This document shows, piece by piece, positions 58,801-62,000 of a stretch of DNA of 62,000 nucleotides. The stretch covers positions 29,794,398 through 29,856,397 of the forward strand of contig NC_092577.1 of assembly GCF_037975245.1 (NCBI RefSeq), in the 5' to 3' direction. The notes under the pieces are model-generated. The model did no database searches. It was not told where the DNA came from and saw only the letters and a list, made by a program, of their open reading frames with translations. The translations under genes were made by a program, and so were the position numbers. Source of the DNA: Apostichopus japonicus. Its lineage: Eukaryota; Echinodermata; Holothuroidea; Aspidochirotida; Stichopodidae. Position 1 is the first letter of the stretch; every line of letters begins with the position of its first letter.

Positions 58801-61539
58801 TTTATTACATTTGGGTGAAAAATCTGGTGATATTAAACTGAATATTACCTGAATCTGTAATGTAGACAAAGCTCCCTGATCTCAGGTCATCTTTGCTATG
58901 GACGGGGTCAGGGGTCACAGTTGAACCAGAGGACTTTCTCTCTGCTTGTTGAGCAGGTGGTATCACCGGTTCCTTCATTGAAAAACAAAATGCTAGAATC
59001 GTAAATTAATTGCGATTTGTTACGAGGCTTGATCTACACCCCATAAAGAGAATCAAAGAAGTGTCCAACAGCGTTAAAATATCATGAAAAGTCTACTTTG
59101 AATTGTGACTTTTTTAGCCAAAAGTGTTCAAAATTTTTCAAATATTTAGTGACCCTGATGTAGAACATCAGATAAGAGAATATAGGACCCTCCTCTTGTA
59201 TCGTGTTATTTTTTCTGAAAATTTGAAGAAAAAAAATTTGAGAGAAAGTGAATGGATTATCATCTTAGTCTTGGACGTTTGCATTGATAGTCCCATTGAG
59301 CACCCCACCCACCCCCCCCCACCCCACCCACCTCGCGACACCATTAAGCTATGCAGGCTATGCTATCTTGTCGTCTGGAATTGTTCACAGATGACCTTTG
59401 ACCTTAGAGGCCCTAGCCACTTACTTATACTGCTTATCACAATATCAGGTACACTCACCTTCTTGCCTAATCCTAAGAAGTCTCCATAACAGGTCATTAA
59501 GATTTTCAAACAATTCAAATGTTCCTGACCGAGAATTATTGGAATGTGACCAAACGTGATGTGACTGACAGTCTTCGTGACACTCAGCGTGCTGTATAGC
59601 AACTGGACGGCAGTATCCAACTCAAACGTCACAGGGCCAACCAGGCGCCTTATGGTATTGCTCAGGCCTGTTTCCATGGCGACACCAGAAACACAAAGAG
59701 TCATGCGTAAATCTTTAGTGAGCCCTGCATGAAAAAATGAAATGAAAGAAAAATTTATTAGCATGCTTTGACTTAAGATTGTGTGTTTTGTCACATTGTG
59801 TTTTGTCACACTCAATTAAAAAAGAAGAGAAATTAAAACATCTCTAGGAATATTTCATCCCCTTTCAACAAAAAACCCTCCACACTTCCAAGACGAATTT
59901 GGTCACATTTAACACCATTTTATGAAATGTTTTTCAGACATTCTGCTCCTTAAACACTGACTTTTATGTTCCATTGTCACTGCCAATTGTCCTTTTATGA
60001 CATGCTTTTGCTGTAGGTCTTCCTATGGTGTGTTAGGAAATATGTACAAAACAACATATGTTGAATACCTGTGATAAGCCTGCTACTGTTAGCAATGGGA
60101 ATGAAAAAACTTCAAATGAATTTACAGATATAACAGATGCCTTTGTTTTTAATACAAAAACCAACTTACCTTGAATATTTTGATGAACTTTAATGTTGCC
60201 ACTACTACTAGCGATAGAAAACAGAGCCTGAGCATTGTCTTGATCTGGGCCAGTTGCTATGGTAACTGCACAGTGGGATGTTGCTAAGGAGACATTCCTA
60301 ATCACAGCCAAAGGTCCCAGAGGATCAGTTGGCTTAGTTTGATCCTGATTCGGAGATGAACCTTCAGCTTCCTGGATCGGCAGCCCTGAAATTGTGACGA
60401 GGGTGTCAGCACGAAAAGGAAGCGTTAAAATACAATTGCTGCAAAATACGGGAGGGAGGGGTCAGGGAAGCGTGGGATGGGGGATAAGTATCACAATATC
60501 CCTAACTAACACTACCTTCTCCAGCTATCAACCCTCCCTGTCAATTTGGATATCACTGAAAACATTAAGAACTGTCTGACTGCAGTACAGAAATTAGTTT
60601 CAGGCATCAGAGTATTTTCTTTCAGGAATCACTGACAACATTAAGAACTGTCTGACTGCAGTACAGAAAATTGTTTCAGGCATCAGAGAATTCTCTTTCA
60701 GGAATCACTGTCAACATTAAAAACTGTCTGACTGCAGTAGAGAAAACCATTTCAGGCATCAGAGAATTCTCTTTCAGGAATCACTCACAACATTAAAAAC
60801 TGTTTGACTGTAGTACAGAAAAATCATTTCAGGCATCAGAGAATTCTCTTTCAGGAATCACTGACAACATTAAAAACTGTCCGACTGCAGTACACAATAT
60901 CATTTCATGCATCAGAGAATTTTCTTTCAGGAATCACTGAAAACATTAATAACTGTCTGACTGCAGTACAGAGAATCATTTCAGGCATCAGAGAATTCTC
61001 TTTCAGGAATCACTGACAACATTAAAAACTGTCTGACTGCAGTACACAATATCATTTCATGCATCAGAGAATTTTCCTTCAGGAATCACTGAAAGCATTA
61101 ATAACTGTCTGACTGCAGTACAGAGGATCATTTCAGGCAACAGAGAATTCTCTTTCAAGAATCACTGACAACATTAAAACCTGTCTGACTGCAGTACAGA
61201 ATATCATTTCAGGCATCAGAGAATTTTCTATCAGGAATCAATGAATTCTGGGTAATATCATTAAATGTCACAAACAAATGTCACAAGCAAACAATACCTT
61301 ATGCAATTTTCTAGCAGTGTAACAGCAACCTGGAAGATTGCTACACCCTAATACCGGTCACGAACCTGAGACAAACGGATTGGTTTTCGCTTCCGACTCC
61401 AACTTCTCGGCCTGCGGCCACACTTGCCGTTTCCTCTGAAATTTACTTCTGATCTTCTGCACAAAGCTTGAAATCTGCTCTCCTTTTTCAATGTTGAGAT
61501 TTAATTGGATGGGCCTTCCCAAGTCAAGTGCGATCGCAC
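37603..61539 (-). CDS. VPS13B: VPS13B-like bridge-like lipid transfer protein, C-terminal half (26 exons, 5' part outside window)
   Basis: Twenty-six exons (listed singly) join without a phase conflict into 6,048 nt of complete codons: 2,015 residues plus stop, about half of a ~4,000-residue VPS13B. Identity rests on the C terminus. GISLLG and GAIAGIADQP, KPIGGAAELVSQTGQG, GILHGTGL, LTPEVLFVIGVSEDSHQQAF and GNPAGLLRSLSSGLAD...LPYEGLIRGP match human VPS13B block for block rather than VPS13A, C or D. Upstream exons 9-19 carry VAB-type repeats with their key Asn (LSNNTNVTLRLGQ, VANETEWDV, VITNNCSFPLHLGQ). Family knowledge: VPS13B acts at the Golgi and endosomal contacts, moving lipid along a hydrophobic groove built by the N-terminal half, which is not here. 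Loss causes Cohen syndrome in humans. Missing from view: chorein N terminus and promoter. Confidence 0.96.
38095..38347 (-). CDS. VPS13B: VPS13B window exon 25 (C-terminal PH-like domain)
   Basis: Encodes KMLLNLPNPEIIFMSK, HHSGALVLTPEVLFVIGVSE and DSHQQAFPLDQTQCFPL. This is the PH-like domain that closes VPS13 proteins and helps membrane targeting. Acceptor accgacag, donor GAG|GTAATG. Confidence 0.95.
38621..39245. repeat. Diverged direct repeat in one VPS13B intron
   Basis: 38621-38794 and 39052-39245 share AGATATTGCACCTG, ATTCAATAA, TTGAGTGG and CTTGCTTTTGTACAA-type blocks in order. The second copy ends about 50 bp from VPS13B window exon 24. Confidence 0.75.
39294..39396 (-). CDS. VPS13B: VPS13B window exon 24
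   Basis: Encodes GILHGTGLAEVSKRVSMQHV and ends NAQVKYAW, matching GILHGAGL...VKYVW of human VPS13B. Acceptor ctttaag, donor ATG|GTGAGT; the Trp codon is split. Confidence 0.94.
40029..40208 (-). CDS. VPS13B: VPS13B window exon 23
   Basis: Encodes AIAGIADQPIRGFQRAG, EVISGLGKGLVGAVVKPIGG and AAELVSQTGQG. The DQP and KPIGGAAELVSQTG blocks are the strongest VPS13B-specific matches in the window. Acceptor tctaacag, donor AGG|GTATTG. Confidence 0.97.
41233..41403 (-). CDS. VPS13B: VPS13B window exon 22
   Basis: Encodes LTSVTTFATSVSRNLDRLSL, then QETARRRIPHGPTEGITQG and LSHFGISLLG. It aligns without gaps to LTSITNLATSLARNMDRLSL...LSRLGISLLG of the human protein. Acceptor tctgacag, donor CGG|GTAAGG-type. 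Confidence 0.96.
41435..41625 (-). mobile_element. Related SINE 3' body
   Basis: Read on the minus strand: CACCCAGGGGTTAAATGGGT, TTGACCAGGGGTAATAT and TAAAGCGCTATATAAA, the same plan as the other SINE bodies. The tRNA-like head is missing. Confidence 0.55.
41931..42286. mobile_element. hAT-like MITE (356 bp) in a VPS13B intron
   Basis: Termini CAGTGGCGTAGAC and, reversed, CAGTGGTGTAGCC. Flanks CCCACCGC and CCCACCCC match at 7 of 8 positions, as an 8-bp hAT target duplication would. GC-rich subterminal blocks, no coding capacity. Confidence 0.65.
42595..42771 (-). CDS. VPS13B: VPS13B window exon 21 (ATG_C-like helices)
   Basis: Encodes WVLGSLEILGNPAGLLRSLS, SGLADTILLPYEGLIRGPTA and FISGVAGGLSSLVWQVTAG. 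The GNPA...LPYEGL-RGP block is a VPS13 family hallmark in its VPS13B form. These amphipathic helices are thought to bind lipid droplets or other membranes. Donor CTG|GTAAGA. Confidence 0.96.
42821..43068 (-). mobile_element. Second type of tRNA-derived SINE
   Basis: Minus strand: A box TTAGCTCAGGGGTTAACGC near 43060, B box GGTCGCGAGTTTGAGTC at 43023-43007, and a tail of ATAC repeats at 42838-42821. It differs in body from the other SINEs here. Confidence 0.7.
43190..43440. repeat. Dispersed repeat, copy A
   Basis: Matches 55670-55920 in the same orientation, best over ATCTTGAAGGATG and AATACTCGTTAGGTTTGG. Both copies lie in VPS13B introns. No family identified. Confidence 0.65.
43740..43771 (-). 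ncRNA. Hammerhead-ribozyme-like relic
   Basis: Minus strand: intact CTGAAGA core box, a loop closed by AGC/GCT, then GAAAGC. A short, weak stem II and no clear stem I or III; probably a decayed element copy. Confidence 0.25.
44279..45463 (-). CDS. VPS13B: VPS13B window exon 20 (1,185 nt, start of the C-terminal ATG_C-like region)
   Basis: The largest exon here, 395 codons. It encodes ICLAVAPYFSAVQLPGKNG, a Ser/Thr/Glu-rich linker, then strand-rich blocks such as VKVKLHLKSVTLSLMDELQ, DVSVHINHAEVFIEDQFIFD and SIQQLTVEPIRVLASVHASM, ending SLHYTSGAIFKAG. This region leads into the ATG2-like C-terminal helices in the family. A 395-codon exon flanked by exons of 60-80 codons suggests intron loss, though this is inference. 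Acceptor ctttgtag, donor CCG|GTAAGT. Confidence 0.93.
45858..46098 (-). CDS. VPS13B: VPS13B window exon 19 (VAB-type repeat)
   Basis: Encodes WLISISCLNMEPLVSVIPFT, YVSLAIDPCPRMVITNNCSF and PLHLGQAEPGKASK. RMVITNNCSFPLHLGQ is the clearest VAB repeat in the window, with the paired Asn and the closing LGQ. Acceptor atttccag, donor AAG|GTAATT. Confidence 0.93.
46500..46712 (-). CDS. VPS13B: VPS13B window exon 18
   Basis: Encodes VSKDRLKNLERKVIRPNSTS, then ISITLTDRNWSKWVHVDTAC. The NWSKWVHVD pattern fits SHR-BD. Acceptor atcttcag, donor CCC|GTAAGC, phase 0 at both ends. Confidence 0.87.
47638..47772 (-). CDS. VPS13B: VPS13B window exon 17 (VAB-type repeat)
   Basis: Encodes YHFVVQSEIKEKLRFMKIQP, then KVVICNDYESSLTVKAVEFG; CNDYESSLTV fits a VAB repeat. 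Acceptor ctttcag, donor AAG|GTTTGT, phase 0 at both ends. Confidence 0.87.
48535..48695. repeat. Diverged tandem duplication, period about 85 bp
   Basis: Both units contain GGAGTCAGTT, ATTCTACACTT, GTCAC and GATGACTTGAGT in order. Lies in the VPS13B intron just outside exon 16. Confidence 0.7.
48784..48966 (-). CDS. VPS13B: VPS13B window exon 16
   Basis: Encodes GNFTLSVVHNERESSSEMVS, then KKQLFIDSYVSLEIPFSSEG. Acceptor cattttcag, donor GAG|GTAAGT, phase 0 at both ends. Confidence 0.87.
49640..50045 (-). mobile_element. Penelope-like or retrozyme-like remnant with hammerhead-like core
   Basis: At 49784-49752 the minus strand reads CTGAAGC, a GATCC/GGATC stem, then GAAAC. This is a hammerhead core with one core mismatch (CTGANGA expected). 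Such cores sit in the terminal repeats of Penelope-like elements. The rest of the region is a purine-rich, degenerate sequence. Limits are approximate. Confidence 0.4.
50065..50293 (-). CDS. VPS13B: VPS13B window exon 15 (VAB-type repeat)
   Basis: Encodes a Ser/Gln-rich start, then VVINVEPWCLVANETEWDVT and IPASTVIAPPKIQ. VANETEWDV followed by IPAST is a VAB repeat with its Asn. Donor CAG|GTAAAA, leaves phase 0. Confidence 0.9.
50494..50652 (-). CDS. VPS13B: VPS13B window exon 14
   Basis: Encodes PAIPVSFDSDVFVVLSKEPL and KSRNSWLFEIPEFG. Acceptor atttacag, donor TGG|GTAAGT; a two-base phase is carried at both ends. Confidence 0.87.
51099..51274 (-). CDS. VPS13B: VPS13B window exon 13 (VAB-type repeat; acceptor duplicated upstream)
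   Basis: Encodes ILFSPSFWINNLLPHSLIMN, then SSPYFATFQLT. The FWINN Asn fits the VAB repeat position. The acceptor ccttctag and its intron flank are duplicated 152 bp upstream in the transcript sense. Donor GAC|GTAAGT, leaves two bases. Confidence 0.9.
51261..51540. repeat. Tandem duplication that copies a splice acceptor
   Basis: 51261-51388 and 51413-51540 are identical at all but one of about 128 positions. Each copy holds the ccttctag acceptor and the first ~14 bases of VPS13B window exon 13. An AT-repeat joins them. Confidence 0.95.
52080..52508 (-). CDS. VPS13B: VPS13B window exon 12 (long, with variable insert)
   Basis: A 429-nt exon, 143 codons, phase 0 at both ends. It opens VLFHAKQSFVNHLTIPIEIH, runs through a polar low-complexity insert of about 70 residues, and ends VRVKLQGQESDWSEQFAIAG. 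Its first in-frame Met is late, so simple ORF scans miss it. Confidence 0.88.
52509..53413 (-). other. VPS13B intron, nothing recognised
   Basis: AT-rich, with a 10-G run near 53152-53162. The phase-0 join of its flanking exons leaves no need for a missing exon. Confidence 0.55.
53414..53563 (-). CDS. VPS13B: VPS13B window exon 11
   Basis: Encodes LLHVGIDDSSYWSEPFDICR, then KEATLFVEVKALSPLQRQ. The WSEPFDI motif is of the SHR-BD/VAB type. Phase 0 at both ends, acceptor cctttcag, donor CAG|GTGAGC. Confidence 0.88.
54140..54530 (+). mobile_element. tRNA-derived SINE, copy 1
   Basis: An A-box-like start (GTGGTCAATTGGTTAAGGCA), B box GGTTCGAGCCC at 54193-54203, then a body with CTTGGGCAAGGCACTTTATC and a CCCCGGAGG...GACAAGTTACC 3' part. 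Full-length relative of the copy at the right edge. Lies in an intron of VPS13B, opposite strand. Confidence 0.8.
54607..54771 (-). CDS. VPS13B: VPS13B window exon 10 (VAB-type repeat)
   Basis: Encodes YYILSNNTNVTLRLGQ, then VIILPPRKMHQYCWRTHK. The N-N/T-x-x-L-x-L-x-Q pattern followed by LPP is the signature of a Vps13 adaptor-binding repeat, whose Asn is needed for adaptor binding in the family. Phase 0 at both ends. Confidence 0.92.
54998..55204 (-). CDS. VPS13B: VPS13B window exon 9
   Basis: Encodes LHTTFKASLLNYSQLTMVPL, then LPLEGSLMVDQADGG and LHTLTGALQSWMN. In phase 0 at both ends. Acceptor ctctacag, donor AAC|GTAAGA. Confidence 0.9.
55334..55610. repeat. 15-bp tandem array (CTCATTACAGAGTAA)
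   Basis: About eighteen units, some with a CTCATGA or CTCACGA variant. Lies 130 bp outside the acceptor of VPS13B window exon 9. Confidence 0.93.
55670..55920. repeat. Dispersed repeat, copy B
   Basis: Partner of 43190-43440; the pair is diverged, so an old family rather than a recent duplication. Confidence 0.65.
55938..56630. repeat. Degenerate GAGTAGC(C/A)ATGA minisatellite
   Basis: Short units around TGAGTAGCAATGAGTAGCC with much variation, about 690 bp. It fills the intron up to some 20 bp from the donor of VPS13B window exon 8. Confidence 0.9.
56648..56784 (-). CDS. VPS13B: VPS13B window exon 8 (next to a minisatellite)
   Basis: Encodes VVPEKLLPFTFDDAEPKDQE and SRLSAQLWRVPSTALKTK. 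Acceptor ggttccag, donor AAA|GTAAGC, leaves phase 0. The donor is about 20 bp from the intron minisatellite. Confidence 0.88.
56968..57140 (-). CDS. VPS13B: VPS13B window exon 7
   Basis: Encodes NLLDEQNIILTPMALAASLR and TTSLALKFGLIDVHLVNHRS, close in pattern to the LALKLGLIELH stretch of the vertebrate protein. Acceptor tccgtag, donor AAG|GTAAAA. Confidence 0.9.
57238..57422 (-). CDS. VPS13B: VPS13B window exon 6
   Basis: Encodes CSLEYWDEMDCCFQHYKDLF, then AACLWRMVLNPGSDKR. Acceptor tttgttag, donor AAG|GTTTGT, leaves two bases. Confidence 0.87.
57967..58142 (-). CDS. VPS13B: VPS13B window exon 5
   Basis: Encodes NEIQFQPGGSGTNHDGTMTW then QYPEPRVLTRITMTPIPLRT. The WQY-PRVLT-VTP pattern recalls the same part of vertebrate VPS13B. 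Acceptor aaaactag, donor GAC|GTAAGT. Confidence 0.88.
58143..58848 (-). other. VPS13B intron, nothing recognised
   Basis: AT-rich with poly-T and poly-A runs; no repeat family seen. Confidence 0.55.
58849..58972 (-). CDS. VPS13B: VPS13B window exon 4
   Basis: Encodes a Ser/Pro/Gln-rich linker ending DDLRSGSFVYITDS. Acceptor aatgaag has a weak pyrimidine tract; donor CAG|GTAATA. Phase fits both neighbours, the main support. Confidence 0.75.
59459..59724 (-). CDS. VPS13B: VPS13B window exon 3
   Basis: Encodes LTKDLRMTLCVSGVAMETGL, VGPVTFELDTAVQLLYSTLS and GHIPIILGQEHLNCLKILM, strand-rich groove-type sequence typical of the extended VPS13 rod. Acceptor tcatgcag, donor AAG|GTGAGT, leaves phase 0. 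Confidence 0.9.
60170..60385 (-). CDS. VPS13B: VPS13B window exon 2
   Basis: Encodes LPIQEAEGSSPNQDQ then LAVIRNVSLATSHCAVTIAT and ALFSIASSSGNIKVHQNIQ. Acceptor caatttcag, donor AAG|GTAAGT. Confidence 0.85.
60552..61240. repeat. 76-bp tandem array, about nine copies
   Basis: Unit starts ATCACTGACAACATTAA and includes CTGTCTGACTGCAGTACAG and TTTCAGGCATCAGAGAATT. Unit starts at 60552, 60628, 60704, 60780, 60857, 60933, 61009, 61084, 61161 and a last partial at 61237. Lies in the intron between VPS13B window exons 1 and 2. Confidence 0.93.
61366..61539 (-). CDS. VPS13B: VPS13B window exon 1
   Basis: Encodes AIALDLGRPIQLNLNIEKGE and on to AKTNPFVSG; enters needing one base from an exon outside the window. 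Acceptor tatctaag, donor CAG|GTTCGT, leaves one base. Confidence 0.8.
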
Positions 61540-61693
61540 CTTAGATAAAAACAACAGAAAATAGATACGAGTCAGGTGTTGAATAGTGACAGGTTGATTC
61601 AGTTCATGTCAGACTTTTGTTAGATTCCTTCTGATTATGATTAGGTGAATGTATCTATTATGCAGTCTGTTTTTCATATAACCAGAAGCCTTG

Positions 61694-62000
61694 GGGCGTT
61701 GTGGTCAAGTGGTTAAGGCAGTGGATTGGTGATCTAAGGATTACAGGATCAAGCCCTGGCCAGATCATTGCGTTGTGTCCTTGGGCAAGGCACTTTATCT
61801 CCATTGCCTCTCTTCACCCAGGTGTATAAATGGGGACTTGCGAGGTAACTTGTTATTATAGTTGCATGCGCCAGTTTGTGGCTGCACCCTATGGGAAGTG
61901 CCCCGGGGGACACGTGGTTGTGGTGCACTGTGGTGCCCCATGAGAGATTGATTGAACTGCGCACACTTTGGTGTGTAGGTGTGACAAGTTACCTATGACC
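61694..62000 (+). mobile_element. tRNA-derived SINE, copy 2 (cut by window edge)
   Basis: Same family as 54140-54530 through its full visible length; the B box has decayed to GGATCAAGCCC. It continues past the window. Confidence 0.8.

Overview
The window is a piece of an animal nuclear genome: AT-rich, gene-poor, with short exons in long introns, consensus GT/AG splice sites and many degraded transposons and minisatellites. The two proteins recognised are animal-specific in form (a DCDC2-type tandem doublecortin protein and a VPS13B/COH1-type lipid-transfer protein). Their divergence from the human proteins, plus the style of the tRNA-derived SINEs and LINEs, suggests a marine invertebrate deuterostome, most likely an echinoderm. 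The species assignment is inference.

Layout. (1) 1-6,500: no gene recognised; G-homopolymer runs and simple repeats. (2) 6,607-29,161, minus strand: a complete 9-exon DCDC2-like gene. Joined at the splice sites read here it gives one open frame of 714 codons: two DCX domains, a basic linker and a long acidic tail that ends in a triplicated motif. Its introns hold a LINE 3' end, a hAT-like relic and three inverted-repeat (MITE-like) elements. (3) 29,162-37,600, intergenic: a LINE copy on the minus strand broken by GC-rich terminal-inverted-repeat elements (29.8-33.8 kb), then a candidate two-exon small gene on the plus strand (34.8-35.1 kb) with an RFX-type X-box and an E-box just upstream. 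(4) 37,603-61,539, minus strand: the last 26 coding exons, about 2,015 codons, of a VPS13B orthologue. All exon phases agree. The 5' half of the gene lies beyond the right edge of the window. Its introns carry SINEs, a 76-bp tandem array, a 15-bp tandem array, a CATGAGTAGC-type minisatellite, two hammerhead-like relics and a recent tandem duplication that copied a splice acceptor.

How the genes relate. VPS13B is a bridge-like lipid-transfer protein of the Golgi and endosomes; DCDC2 binds microtubules in cilia. They share no pathway that the sequence reveals. They sit in tandem on one strand, VPS13B upstream. From general knowledge the human orthologues are on different chromosomes, so the adjacency may be lineage-specific. 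No operon, CRISPR array, phage or bacterial defence system is present. The best candidates for something undescribed are the small plus-strand gene at 34,782-35,094, the repeat-built acidic tail of the DCDC2-like protein, and the duplicated splice acceptor in VPS13B.
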